A DNA stretch of 64,000 nucleotides from Glycomyces niveus. GTDB lineage: Bacteria; Actinomycetota; Actinomycetes; Mycobacteriales; Micromonosporaceae. Below the pieces are notes generated by a model that was not told where the DNA came from, ran no database searches, and worked only from the letters and a program-made list of their open reading frames with translations. The stretch covers positions 68,995-132,994 of the forward strand of contig NZ_JAGFNP010000006.1 of assembly GCF_017592475.1 (NCBI RefSeq), in the 5' to 3' direction. Position 1 is the stretch's first letter; every line of letters starts with the position of its first letter. This document shows, one piece after another, positions 26,563 to 37,295 of the stretch. Both the position numbers and the translations under genes were made by a program.

Positions 26563-27315
26563 CTATGCCCGCATCGCCGCCAGCGCGGTCTCCAGGGAGA
26601 AGCCGAAGGGGAGTTCGAGTCGGTGCCGTTGCAGCAGTTCGGTGTCGGCGAGGATCTCGGCGGTGGGGCCGTCGGCGGCGACGCGGCCGGCGTCGAGGAT
26701 GACGGCCCGTTCGCACAGCTGCAGCGCGTACGGCAGGTCGTGGGTGACGAGCAGCAGCGTGGGGGCGGTGGCCTGCAGGATCGCGGCGAGGTCGCGGCGG
26801 GCGGCCGGGTCGAGGTTGGCGCTCGGCTCGTCGCAGACGACGATGTCGGGGCGCATGGCGAGGACGCCGGCGAGGGCGGCGCGGCGCTGCTGGCCGACCG
26901 AGAGGTGGTGCGGGGGCCGGTCGGCGAGGTCGCTCAGGCCCACGTCGGCGAGCGCGGCCGCGACGCGCGCGGCGAGTTCGGGCCCGCGCAGGCCGAGGTT
27001 CGCGGGGCCGAAGCCCACATCGTCGGCGACGGTGGGCATGAACAGCTGGTCGTCGGGGCTCTGGAAGACGATGCCGACGCGGCGGCGGATCTCGGCGAGG
27101 GTCTTCCTCTCCACCTTGACCTCCCCTACCGACACGGTTCCGGCGGTGGCGGTGAGGAGCCCGGCGAGGTGGAGCATGAGCGTGGTCTTCCCGGCGCCGT
27201 TGGGGCCGAGGATGGCGACGCGTTCGCCTTCGCGCACTTCCAGGTCGACGCCGTCGAGGGCGCGGTGCCCGTCCGGGTAGACGTGCTCGAGTCCGCTGAT
27301 CTGCAAGGCGCTCAT
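26563..27315 (-). CDS. cbiO: ECF metal transporter ATPase (CbiO/NikO-like)
   Basis: The 250-residue ABC ATPase has Walker A GPNGAGKTT, Q-loop FQSPDDQLFMPTVADDV (the hallmark of ECF ATPases), signature LSVGQQRR, Walker B ILVCDEPSANLD-type (IVVCDEPSANLD) and His switch LLVTHD. It powers import of Co or Ni. It ends the operon M-N-Q-O, and overlaps cbiQ by 4 bp (ATGA). The Nur box upstream of the operon points to nickel. Confidence 0.92.
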   Translation of the reverse strand: MSALQISGLEHVYPDGHRALDGVDLEVREGERVAILGPNGAGKTTLMLHLAGLLTATAGTVSVGEVKVERKTLAEIRRRVGIVFQSPDDQLFMPTVADDVGFGPANLGLRGPELAARVAAALADVGLSDLADRPPHHLSVGQQRRAALAGVLAMRPDIVVCDEPSANLDPAARRDLAAILQATAPTLLLVTHDLPYALQLCERAVILDAGRVAADGPTAEILADTELLQRHRLELPFGFSLETALAAMRA

Positions 27316-28073
27316 GCGAACACCGCCGCCCAGGCCGCGATGCCCGCCGCGAGTGCGGGAGCGGCGAGCGCGGCGGACCATTGCAGGGCGCCGGCGGGCG
27401 CGGGGCCGACGTCGAGCGGGAGCCGCCCGGTGTAGCCGCGGGCGGCCATGGCCTGCCAGACGCGTTCGCCGCGTTCGAAGGAGCGGATGAAGACGACGCC
27501 GAGGCTGCGGGCGAGGGCGCCCGCCTGCCACAGGAAGCGCGGGTCGTCGCAGCGGGCGAGGCGGGCCAGGCGCATCTGGGTCACCTCGGCCACCGTGAGG
27601 TGCGCGTAGCGGATCGCGAAGGCGGTGATCTGGAGCAGGATCTCGGGGCAGCGCAGCCGCGAGAGCCCGGCGAGGACCCCGGCGATCGGGGTGGTCGCGG
27701 CGAGGACCAGGGCCGCCCATACGCCGAGCGTGGCTTTCGCGAGCAGGTTCCACCCGGCCCACAGACCCGGTTCGGAGACGGTGAGGAATCCGAGGTGGAC
27801 CGCCGGGCCTTCGACCATGAACGGGAACGCCAAGGCCAGCACCAGGAACGGCGATTCGACGAGGCTGCGGGAGAGCACCCAGCCGAGCGGGACGCGCGCG
27901 AGCGCGAACAGTCCGGCGATGAGCAGGGCGTAGGCGCCGAAGGCCCACACCGCTTCTCGCGGGGTGGCGGCGATGGCGCAGGTGAAGGCGACGAGCGCGA
28001 CGATCTTCACCTGCGGCCGCAGCCGGTGGACCGGTGAGTCCCCCGGCCGGTAGAGGCCGTCGACCGGGCTCAC
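27312..28073 (-). CDS. cbiQ: ECF metal transporter T component (CbiQ/NikQ-like)
   Basis: The 253-residue membrane protein has five or so hydrophobic segments and, near the end, the coupling helices with ARG-type motifs (MAARGYTGRLP), matching CbiQ. It connects the metal-binding M/N part to the ATPase. GTG start, overlapping cbiN by 4 bp. Confidence 0.9.
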   Translation of the reverse strand: MSPVDGLYRPGDSPVHRLRPQVKIVALVAFTCAIAATPREAVWAFGAYALLIAGLFALARVPLGWVLSRSLVESPFLVLALAFPFMVEGPAVHLGFLTVSEPGLWAGWNLLAKATLGVWAALVLAATTPIAGVLAGLSRLRCPEILLQITAFAIRYAHLTVAEVTQMRLARLARCDDPRFLWQAGALARSLGVVFIRSFERGERVWQAMAARGYTGRLPLDVGPAPAGALQWSAALAAPALAAGIAAWAAVFA

Positions 28074-28408
28074 GCGTTCTCGCGCTTCCTGCCGCGCGCC
28101 AGGAGCCGGAACAGGCCCGTGGCGATCGCGAGCGTCAGGATGACGCCGAGGACGCCTGAGAGGGACGCGCCCAGGATCTCGTTGTCCAGGAAGGAGATCC
28201 CGTAGTCGGCGAAGACGCCGCCGATCTCGTGGTCGCCCGCGGACTGGAGGACGCAGGCGCCGCCGGTGATCTCCCCGTCGGCGGTCTCGCAGCCGGTGAG
28301 GAGCACCGATTCGAGCCCGTCGGGCGAGGCCGAGGCGAACAGGGACACGAACCCGGCGAGGACCAGCGTGACGACGACGCCGGCGATCCAGAAACGTTTG
28401 GTCTTCAC
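28070..28408 (-). CDS. cbiN: ECF metal transporter small subunit (CbiN/NikN-like)
   Basis: A 112-residue protein with one helix at each end (about 7-27 and 82-103) and an extracytoplasmic loop holding two Cys (TGCETADGE, GACVLQS). This two-helix layout with FADYGISFL is the CbiN pattern (DYG motif). GTG start, overlapping cbiM by 4 bp and cbiQ by 4 bp. Confidence 0.9.
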   Translation of the reverse strand: MKTKRFWIAGVVVTLVLAGFVSLFASASPDGLESVLLTGCETADGEITGGACVLQSAGDHEIGGVFADYGISFLDNEILGASLSGVLGVILTLAIATGLFRLLARGRKRENA

Positions 28409-29100
28409 ACCGACTCCTTCGCGGTCCGGGCGAGCGGGGTGCCGCGCAGAGCGTGCACGAGGTCGGGGCGGGCGACCGCCACCGCGGTGACGGCGCCGGC
28501 GGTGATGACGCCTTCGCCGATGCCGATGAGCACATGGGTGCCGAGGATGGCGGCGGCCATGGCCCCGAAGGACTGGCCGACCTCTTCGCCGCCGAGCCAG
28601 AACTGGAGGACGAACCCGGCCGAGGCGGCCACGACGCTGACGACGGCGGCCGCGAAGACCGCGACGCCGAGGCCGAAGCGCGTGCGCGGGAGGACCTTGA
28701 GCGCCAGGACGATCACGCCGTAGCCGGTGAACGCGGCGATCACGGCCATGTTCATCACGTTCAGGCCCAGGGCCGTGACGGCCCCGTCCGCGAACAGGAG
28801 CGCCTGGATGACGATGACGACGGTGACGCACAGCGCCCCGAGCCAGGGGCCGAGGAGCGCGGCGGCGAGCGCGCCGCCGAGGAGGTGCCCCGAGACGCCG
28901 GCGGCGACGGGGAAGTTGAGCATCTGCGCGGCGAAGATGAACGCCGTGGCGAGGCCCGCGAGCGGCACGAGCCGCTCGTCGAGGTGCCTGCGGGACACGA
29001 CGACGCAGGCGCCGACGGCGATGGCGGCGAGGAGCGCGAACGCGAGGGAGGTCGGTCCGTTGACGACGTCCACTGGGATGTGCAGCGCCAGGTCTGACAC
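28405..29100 (-). CDS. cbiM: ECF metal transporter S component (CbiM/NikM-like)
   Basis: The 231-residue membrane protein carries the family pattern HIPVDVVNGPTSLA near the N-terminus, FPVAAGVSGHLLGGALAAALLGPWLGAL and HVLIGIGEG. In CbiM/NikM the mature N-terminal Met and His2 bind the metal; here the frame begins at GTG 29100 and the His lies at residue 7 (MSDLALHIP), with CTG just before it. No strong Shine-Dalgarno sequence precedes either. First gene of the operon. Confidence 0.9.
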   Translation of the reverse strand: MSDLALHIPVDVVNGPTSLAFALLAAIAVGACVVVSRRHLDERLVPLAGLATAFIFAAQMLNFPVAAGVSGHLLGGALAAALLGPWLGALCVTVVIVIQALLFADGAVTALGLNVMNMAVIAAFTGYGVIVLALKVLPRTRFGLGVAVFAAAVVSVVAASAGFVLQFWLGGEEVGQSFGAMAAAILGTHVLIGIGEGVITAGAVTAVAVARPDLVHALRGTPLARTAKESV

Positions 29101-29212
29101 GGGCAAGTGCCGCCTTTCGACTGGTTGTGGGCCTGGGGGCGGGGCCGGGAGGTGTGGCGGTCGCCCTGCCGGATGCAAGGCGCCCACGCGTGGAATCAAC
29201 AGCCCGCTGTCA

Positions 29213-29239
29213 GGCTATTGCAATCATTTTGCAATAGCC
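29213..29239. promoter_or_regulatory. Nur box (nickel-responsive Fur-family operator)
   Basis: Arms GGCTATTGCAA (29213-29223) and TTGCAATAGCC (29229-29239) form a perfect 11-bp inverted repeat around TCATT. The core TTGCAA-N5-TTGCAA is exactly the Nur box described for Streptomyces coelicolor. It lies 113 bp before the cbiM-type gene and about 116 bp before the peroxiredoxin gene on the other strand. Confidence 0.75.
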
Positions 29240-29354
29240 GGTCTGTCGCCGTCAACCCGGACCGGGGAGTGTCGGGAACCGGCACACTGCCGAACAGGGA
29301 CCGTCAAGCGCGCTCCCAGGCGATTGTCAGGGACGGCCGGTAGGGTTGCCACCT

Positions 29355-29828
29355 GTGAACGTACGACTTCAGCCAGGTGAGACGGCGCCTGATTTCACGC
29401 TGACCACCGACACCGGCGACCCGGTGACCCTGTCGAGCCTCCAGGGCCGCAAGGTCATCCTGTTCGCCTATCCGAAGGCCATGACGCCCGGATGCACCAA
29501 GGAGGCCTGCGACTTCCGCGACAGCCTCACCGGCCTCCAGGCCGCCGGCTACGCGGTGCTCGGGATCTCCCCCGACGAACCCGACGCGCTGGCCAAGTTC
29601 GTCGAGCGCGACGGCCTGACCTTCCCGCTCCTGTCCGACCCCGAGCACAAGGTGCTCGAGGAGTACGGCGCATGGGGCGAGAAGAAGAACTACGGCCGCA
29701 CGGTCGTCGGCGTCGTCCGCTCCACGTTCGTCATCGACGAGCAGGGCGACATCGAGCTCGCGCAGTACAACGTCAAGGCCACCGGCCACGTCGCGCGCCT
29801 GAAGAAGCAGCTCGGCCTCGAGGAGTAG
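29355..29828 (+). CDS. bcp: thioredoxin-dependent peroxiredoxin, Bcp/PrxQ type
   Basis: The 157-residue protein reduces hydroperoxides. The active site is TPGCTKEACDFRD, with peroxidatic Cys in PGCT and the resolving Cys five residues on, the PrxQ alpha2 spacing. Start GTG 29355. A second Bcp lies at 35362-35811. Single gene, divergent from the metal transporter operon with the Nur box between. Confidence 0.92.
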   Translation: MNVRLQPGETAPDFTLTTDTGDPVTLSSLQGRKVILFAYPKAMTPGCTKEACDFRDSLTGLQAAGYAVLGISPDEPDALAKFVERDGLTFPLLSDPEHKVLEEYGAWGEKKNYGRTVVGVVRSTFVIDEQGDIELAQYNVKATGHVARLKKQLGLEE

Positions 29829-29842
29829 CGGCCCGCTCCGGG

Positions 29843-30061
29843 TCAGGGACGGGTGAGGGCGGGTTCGGCGCCGTCGATCTCGCGGAGGCGGCGGGCGGTC
29901 TCGGCGCCGCCGGTGCGGAGCACGTGCTCGCGCAGGCGCCGGTACCGGTCGAGGAGGGCCGCCTGCTCCTCCTGCGGCAGGAGCCCCGACCGCTGGACGG
30001 CGAGGGCGAGTGCGGCGACCCGCTCGAGGTCGGTGGCGGCACTGGCGTCAGCAGTGTTCAT
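29843..30061 (-). CDS. small hypothetical protein, 72 aa
   Basis: A helical, Arg/Leu-rich protein (LERVAALALAVQRSGLLPQ ... RYRRLREHVLRTGG) without a motif. GTGGACGG stands upstream of the ATG at 30061. It converges on the peroxiredoxin gene 14 bp from its stop. Codon bias is as expected for a real gene, but no function is seen. Confidence 0.55.
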   Translation of the reverse strand: MNTADASAATDLERVAALALAVQRSGLLPQEEQAALLDRYRRLREHVLRTGGAETARRLREIDGAEPALTRP

Positions 30062-30109
30062 GGATTGACCGTCCACTCTGAAGGCGTACTGGAGGCGAAC
30101 CGGAGGTGA

Positions 30110-32512
<2,403 letters not shown>

Positions 32513-32524
32513 GCAGCACAAAGG

Positions 32525-32552
32525 CCCCCGGCGGAACGCCCGCCGGGGGTTT
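32525..32552 (+). terminator. terminator after katG
   Basis: CCCCCGGCGG (32525-32534) pairs with CCGCCGGGGG (32540-32549), 5-nt loop, then TTT. Confidence 0.75.
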
Positions 32553-32611
32553 CACGTCCGGTCGTGGGACGGGCGTTCGCCGGAGCCGCGACGACCTGCT
32601 CTGACCGCGAC

Positions 32612-32663
32612 CGTGCTCAGCTCAGCGCAGAGCATCCTTTGCCGGGCCTTTGCGCTGAGCACG
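32612..32663 (+). repeat. two mutually exclusive hairpins in the leader of the sulfite-oxidase-like gene
   Basis: CGTGCTCAGC (32612-32621) can pair with GCTGAGCACG (32654-32663), while CTCAGCGCA (32621-32629) can pair with TGCGCTGAG (32651-32659). The two stems compete for the same GCTGAG, 35-90 bases before the GTG at 32698. Confidence 0.4.
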
Positions 32664-32697
32664 CCTATCGACCGCTGCCGGGCGATACGATCAGCAC

Positions 32698-33810
32698 GTG
32701 GTCCGCTTCGAGGACATCAGCACTCCCGCCCGCCTGGCCGAACCCGGCGAGGGCATCGGCCGGGACGAGCTGTCGCTCGCCACCCGCAACCACGGCCTTC
32801 CGCTCGAAGCCCTCCGCTACGACCTCACCCCGCCCGGCCTGCACTACGTCCTCACGCATTACGACATCCCGTACGCCGAGGACGGCGACTGGGAGCTCAC
32901 GCTCGGCGGCCACGTCGAGCGTCCGCTCCGGCTGGACATGGACGAGCTGCGCTCATACGCGGCCGTCACCACGCGGGTCACCATGGAGTGCGCCGGGAAC
33001 GGCCGCGCCCTCCTCTCGCCCCGCCCGGTGAGCCAGCCCTGGCTCGTCGAAGCGGTCGGCACCGCCGACTGGACCGGCGTGCCCCTGCGCGCGCTGCTCG
33101 CCGAGGCCGGCGTGCGGGACGGCGCCGTCGACGCGGTCTTCACCGGCGCCGACCACGGCATCGAGCGCGGCGTCGAACAGGACTACCAGCGCGCGCTCCC
33201 CATCGAGACGGCCACCGGCGACGCACCCGAGATCCTGGTCGCCTACGCCATGAACGGCGCCCCGCTGCCGCCCCAGCACGGCCGTCCGCTCCGCCTCGTC
33301 GTGCCCGGCTGGTACGGCATGGCCCACGTCAAATGGCTGCGCGACATCACTGTCGCCGCCGAGTCCTTCACGGGTTTCCAGCAGGCCACCGCCTACCGCC
33401 TCCGGCAGGAGCCCGACGAACCGGGCGAGCCCGTCGCCCGCATCGCCCCGCGCGCCCTCATGGTCCCGCCCGGCTTCCCCGACTTCATGTCCCGCGCCCG
33501 CGTCGTCCGCCCCGGGGACCACACGCTCGAGGGCCGCGCCTGGTCGGGCCACGCGCCCGTCACCGCCGTCGACGTCAGCACCGACGACGGCCACACCTGG
33601 AACCCGGCTGCCCTTGAAGCGTCCGACGACCACCGCTGGGCCTGGCGCCGCTGGCACTTCACCTGGACCGCCGCCATCGGCACCCGCGTCCTGTGCGCCC
33701 GCGCCACCGACGCCGAGGGCCGCACCCAACCCCTCGAGCAGCCCTGGAACCGCGGCGGCTTCGCCAACAACCTCGTCCAACGCGTCCCGGTCCACTGCAC
33801 CGGTCTCTGA
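32698..33810 (+). CDS. sulfite-oxidase-type molybdopterin oxidoreductase
   Basis: The 370-residue protein has an oxidoreductase molybdopterin domain (about 55-230) with the Mo-ligating Cys in TMECAGNGR, the R-rich [19 protein letters not shown] segment, and a C-terminal Mo-co dimerisation domain (about 250-365, ending [19 protein letters not shown]). No Tat signal or heme domain is visible, so it probably acts in the cytosol. Electron donor could be sulfite or another oxyanion. The GTG at 32698 is preceded by an unusual leader. A palindromic terminator follows. Confidence 0.88.
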   Translation: MVRFEDISTPARLAEPGEGIGRDELSLATRNHGLPLEALRYDLTPPGLHYVLTHYDIPYAEDGDWELTLGGHVERPLRLDMDELRSYAAVTTRVTMECAGNGRALLSPRPVSQPWLVEAVGTADWTGVPLRALLAEAGVRDGAVDAVFTGADHGIERGVEQDYQRALPIETATGDAPEILVAYAMNGAPLPPQHGRPLRLVVPGWYGMAHVKWLRDITVAAESFTGFQQATAYRLRQEPDEPGEPVARIAPRALMVPPGFPDFMSRARVVRPGDHTLEGRAWSGHAPVTAVDVSTDDGHTWNPAALEASDDHRWAWRRWHFTWTAAIGTRVLCARATDAEGRTQPLEQPWNRGGFANNLVQRVPVHCTGL

Positions 33811-33820
33811 ACGCGGAAAA

Positions 33821-33843
33821 GGCCCCGATCGATCGGGGCCTCT
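33821..33843. terminator. palindromic terminator
   Basis: GGCCCCGATCGATCGGGGCC (33821-33840) is a perfect palindrome between the molybdoenzyme gene and the tRNA-Leu gene on the other strand. Confidence 0.6.
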
Positions 33844-33848
33844 CGATG

Positions 33849-33930
33849 TGCGCGAGGGGGGACTTGAACCCCCACGTCCGAGGACACAGGAACCTAAATC
33901 CTGCGCGTCTGCCAGTTTCGCCACTCGCGC
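33849..33930 (-). tRNA. tRNA-Leu(UAG)
   Basis: The minus strand gives an 82-nt class II tRNA: acceptor GCGCGAG/CTCGCGC, A73, anticodon arm CAGGA-TTTAGGT-TCCTG with TAG at 33894-33896, a variable arm and T arm GGGGG-TTCAAGT-CCCCC. CCA is not encoded. Confidence 0.95.
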
Positions 33931-34019
33931 GGAGCGCCTGGAACGCGTACCGGGTGGGTCCGGCACGCGGGCAGCAACTAGTGTTTCACACCCTCCGGGG
34001 GTCCCGTAGTCTGGTGGGG

Positions 34020-34748
34020 ATGACTCGACCTGACAAGCGCGCCGCCGATGAGCTGCGCCCCGTGAAGTTCACCCGATCCTGGACCGACCACCCCGAGGGA
34101 TCGGTGCTCGTTGAATTCGGCCGCACCCGGGTGCTGTGCACCGCGACGGTGACGCCCGGCGTGCCGCGGTGGCGGCGCGGGTCCGGCGAGGGGTGGGTGA
34201 CCGCCGAGTACTCGATGCTGCCGCGCTCCACGCACTCGCGCTCCGACCGCGAGTCGATCCGCGGCAAGATCGGCGGCCGCACCCACGAGATCTCGCGCCT
34301 CATCGGGCGCTCCCTGCGCGCCTGCATCGACTTCAAGGCCCTCGGCGAGAACACGATCACGCTCGACTGCGATGTGCTGCAAGCGGACGGGGGCACGCGC
34401 ACGGCCGCGATCACCGGCGCTTACGTGGCCCTGCACGACGCCGTGGACTGGCTCAAGGAGCAGAAGATCGCGCGCAAGCCGGACAAGATCCTCACGACCT
34501 CGGTGGCCGCGATCAGCGTCGGCGTCGTCAACGGCGTCCCGGTGCTCGACCTGCCTTACGAGGAGGACGTGGCCGCGTCGGTCGACATGAACGTGGTCTG
34601 CACCGGCGAAGGCGACTTCGTCGAGGTGCAGGGCACCGGCGAGGAGGCGGTGTTCAACCGCGCCGAGCTCGACACCCTCCTGGACCTGGCCGTCAAGGGC
34701 TGCAAGGAGCTCGCCGGCCTGCAGGCCCGGACCCTGCTGACCTCATGA
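34020..34748 (+). CDS. rph: ribonuclease PH
   Basis: The 242-residue phosphorolytic exoribonuclease trims tRNA 3' ends. It starts [21 protein letters not shown] and has the family's [20 protein letters not shown] arginine-rich phosphate site and [20 protein letters not shown]. The ATG directly follows GGTGGGG with TAGTCT upstream, so a leaderless transcript is possible. It overlaps rdgB by 4 bp (ATGA), the classical rph-rdgB pair. Confidence 0.96.
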   Translation: MTRPDKRAADELRPVKFTRSWTDHPEGSVLVEFGRTRVLCTATVTPGVPRWRRGSGEGWVTAEYSMLPRSTHSRSDRESIRGKIGGRTHEISRLIGRSLRACIDFKALGENTITLDCDVLQADGGTRTAAITGAYVALHDAVDWLKEQKIARKPDKILTTSVAAISVGVVNGVPVLDLPYEEDVAASVDMNVVCTGEGDFVEVQGTGEEAVFNRAELDTLLDLAVKGCKELAGLQARTLLTS

Positions 34749-35329
34749 GGGTCCTCCTCGCCACCCGCAACGCCGGGAAGATCGACGAGCTGCGGCAGAT
34801 CCTCGCCGCGGCCGCCCCCGAGGTCGAGCTCGTCGGCCTCGACGCCGTCGCCGACTACCCCGAGACCCCCGAGACCGAGCTGACCTTCGCCGGGAACGCG
34901 CTGCTGAAGGCCCGCGACGGCGTCAAGCACACCGGGCTCGCGACCATCGCGGACGACTCCGGCCTGGCCGTGGACGCCCTCAACGGGATGCCCGGCGTGC
35001 TCTCGGCCCGCTGGGCCGGGAGCGCCAAGGACGACGCGGCGAACAACGCGCTGCTGCTCGACCAGATCGCCGACGTGCCCGACGACCTGCGCGGCGCGAA
35101 GTTCGTGTGCGCCGCCGCGATCGTCTGGCCCGACGGGCGCGAGCTCGTCGTCCACGGCGAGATGCGCGGCACGGTCGGGCGTGGACCGAGGGGCGACAAC
35201 GGGTTCGGGTACGACCCGCTGTTCACGCCGGAAGGGTTCGACCGCACCAGCGCCGAGCTCTCGGCCGAGGAGAAGAACGCGATCTCCCACCGGGGGAAGG
35301 CGTTCAGGGAACTGGCGACCAAGATCTAG
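34745..35329 (+). CDS. rdgB: non-canonical purine NTP pyrophosphatase (ITPase/HAM1)
   Basis: The 194-residue house-cleaning enzyme hydrolyses dITP and XTP. It shows [12 protein letters not shown] (N-terminal), [42 protein letters not shown] and SHRGKAF, all signature motifs of the family. Coupled to rph by ATGA, followed by a terminator. Confidence 0.96.
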   Translation: MRVLLATRNAGKIDELRQILAAAAPEVELVGLDAVADYPETPETELTFAGNALLKARDGVKHTGLATIADDSGLAVDALNGMPGVLSARWAGSAKDDAANNALLLDQIADVPDDLRGAKFVCAAAIVWPDGRELVVHGEMRGTVGRGPRGDNGFGYDPLFTPEGFDRTSAELSAEEKNAISHRGKAFRELATKI

Positions 35330-35333
35330 CACT

Positions 35334-35358
35334 GAGGCGGCCTGCGGGCCGCCTCTTT
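35334..35358. terminator. terminator after rdgB
   Basis: GAGGCGGCC (35334-35342) pairs with GGCCGCCTC (35347-35355), loop TGCG, then TTTC. Between convergent genes, likely bidirectional. Confidence 0.7.
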
Positions 35359-35361
35359 CGC

Positions 35362-35811
35362 TTACCGGGCCTTGAGGAGTTCCAGGGCCTTGTCGGCGTG
35401 GGCGTTCATGTTGAGCTCGCTCTTGAACGCGCCCAGGATGGTCCGGTCCTCGCCGATGACGAAGGTCTTGCGCTTGGTGGCGACGATGCCGAGCTTGCGG
35501 CGCACGTCGAAGGCCTCGGCGACCTTGCCCTCGGGGTCGGAGAGGAGCGGGTAGCCGAAGGAGTGCTTGGCGGCGAAGGCCGCCTGGCGGTCGACCGAGT
35601 CGTGGGAGATGCCGACGGGGGTGGCGCCGACGGCCTTGAAGTCGGCGGCGAGGTCGCGGAAGTGGCAGGCCTCGGCAGTGCAGCCCGCCGTCATCGCCTG
35701 CGGGTAGAAGAAGAGCACGACCGGGCCGGCCTCGAGCAGCTCCTCGAGGCTGCGCGGCCGCCCGGTCTCGTCGTCCAGGGTGAATGCGGGTGCGGTGTCT
35801 CCGGTGTCCAT
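35362..35811 (-). CDS. peroxiredoxin, Bcp type, second copy
   Basis: The 149-residue protein starts MDTGDTAPAFTLDDETG. Active site TAGCTAEACHFRD again has the two Cys of the PrxQ type. It differs from the first Bcp (29355) in having a longer linker (ATKRKTFVIGEDRTILGAF). Function: thioredoxin-linked peroxide reduction in the cytosol. It is divergent from the polysaccharide monooxygenase gene. Confidence 0.9.
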   Translation of the reverse strand: MDTGDTAPAFTLDDETGRPRSLEELLEAGPVVLFFYPQAMTAGCTAEACHFRDLAADFKAVGATPVGISHDSVDRQAAFAAKHSFGYPLLSDPEGKVAEAFDVRRKLGIVATKRKTFVIGEDRTILGAFKSELNMNAHADKALELLKAR

Positions 35812-35965
35812 GAGGCCGAGTGTATCCGCGACCTCCGGGATCGGACCGTTCCCGGCCGGGGCGCCCGGTACCGTTGCGTTCCGGCAATCGATATAGATAC
35901 ACTCGAATATCACGATATCGTCGGCAGCAGTCCACAAGATCGCTTTGACTCCGTACGAGTCAGGT

Positions 35966-35979
35966 TGGGAGCGCTCCAT
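35966..35979. promoter_or_regulatory. CebR/CelR-like operator before the AA10 gene
   Basis: TGGGAGCGCTCCAT agrees with 12 of 14 bases of the cellulase operator TGGGAGCGCTCCCA known from Streptomyces (CebR) and Thermobifida (CelR). It lies 22-35 bp before the ATG at 36001, with AGAGGAG as ribosome site in between. Confidence 0.65.
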
Positions 35980-36000
35980 GTACGTCAGAGGAGTAATTCC

Positions 36001-37149
36001 ATGTCCACCACCGCCACGGGGGCGCTGGGCGGCAGACGCCGCCGCATCGCCGCCGTCATGTCGATGGTCCTGGCCGCCGTCGCGGCCCTGACCATCACGA
36101 GCCTCTTCAGCAGGGACGAGGCGGAAGCCCACGGCGCCACGGTATTCCCGGGCTCGCGCCAGTACTTCTGCTACTTCGACGCGCTCACGCAGAACGGCTC
36201 GCTCGACCCGTACAACGAGGCCTGCCAGGCCGCGTTCGACGAGGTCGGCCCCACCCCGTTCTACAACTGGTTCGGGAACCTCGACTCCAACGGCGCGGGC
36301 CAGACCGTCGGCTACATTCCCGACGGCCGCCTGTGCGACGGCAACGGCAAGGGCCCGTACGACTTCGAGCCGTTCAACGACCCGGGCAACTGGCCGCGCA
36401 CGCACGTGACCGCCGGTGCGACGGTCGAATGGCGCTACAACAACTGGGCGCACCACCCCGGCCGCTTCGACCTCTACATCACGAAGGCCGGCTGGGACCC
36501 GTCGCAGCCGATCGGCTGGGACGACCTCGAGAAGTTCCAGACCATCTCCAACCCGCCCTCGAACGGCGGGGTCGGAACCAACGACCACTACTACTACGCG
36601 AACATGACGCTGCCCCAGCGCAGCGGCTACCACATCGTGTTCACGCACTGGGTCCGCTCTGACTCGGGCGAGAACTTCTACGCCTGCTCCGACGTCGAGT
36701 TCGACGGCGGCAACGGCGAGATCACCGGCATCCGCCCCGGCGCCGACCTGCCGGGCAACGACGGCGGCGTGGTCAACCCGCCCACCGGGACCCCGACCTC
36801 GACGCCGACCTCCACGCCGACGTCGACTCCGACCGGGAACCCGACGGGCGCCTGCACCGCCACCGCCTCGGTCCACTCGTGGTCCGGCGGCGCGACGGTG
36901 AACATCACGGTCAAGAACACCGGCACCTCGACCATGGGGAACTGGATGGTCCACTGGCTGTGGCCGGCGAACTCCGGCGTCGCCATCCGGGACTCGTGGA
37001 ACACCACGATCAGCACCATGGGCGACATGCAGATGGCCGGCCCGTCCGGCTGGAACGCGACCATCGCCGCGGGCGGGACGGCGACCTTCGGCTTCAATGT
37101 CACCGGCAGCCTGTCGTCGATGCCGGCGATGGACTGCATGCCGGCTTGA
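36001..37149 (+). CDS. AA10 lytic polysaccharide monooxygenase with C-terminal CBM2
   Basis: The 382-residue secreted copper enzyme cleaves crystalline cellulose or chitin oxidatively. A signal peptide with four Arg ends EAEA, so His44 (HGATVFPGS) becomes the mature N-terminus, the first ligand of the histidine brace; the second is in NNWAHHPGRFD. The catalytic domain ends near 250, a Pro/Thr linker (PTSTPTSTPTS) follows, and a CBM2 (about 283-382) closes the protein with Trp residues and two Cys. A cellobiose-type operator lies just upstream, which favours cellulose as substrate. Confidence 0.94.
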   Translation: MSTTATGALGGRRRRIAAVMSMVLAAVAALTITSLFSRDEAEAHGATVFPGSRQYFCYFDALTQNGSLDPYNEACQAAFDEVGPTPFYNWFGNLDSNGAGQTVGYIPDGRLCDGNGKGPYDFEPFNDPGNWPRTHVTAGATVEWRYNNWAHHPGRFDLYITKAGWDPSQPIGWDDLEKFQTISNPPSNGGVGTNDHYYYANMTLPQRSGYHIVFTHWVRSDSGENFYACSDVEFDGGNGEITGIRPGADLPGNDGGVVNPPTGTPTSTPTSTPTSTPTGNPTGACTATASVHSWSGGATVNITVKNTGTSTMGNWMVHWLWPANSGVAIRDSWNTTISTMGDMQMAGPSGWNATIAAGGTATFGFNVTGSLSSMPAMDCMPA

Positions 37150-37295
37150 CGAGGCCCGTGACAACGCGGTGATTCGCGTCGGCGACGGCCGCGAGGCCGG
37201 AACCTGAACGAACATCGAAATATCGCCGCTTCCGCTCCTCCCTCCGGAGACCGCCTGGAATACTTGAGCCAGCAGGTCTTCCGGGGGGAGGAGCC

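Noticed and set aside
29101..29345. Cobalamin riboswitch before the CbiMNQO-type operon
   Set aside because: No B12-box-like conserved core was seen; the palindromic Nur box explains the regulation better.
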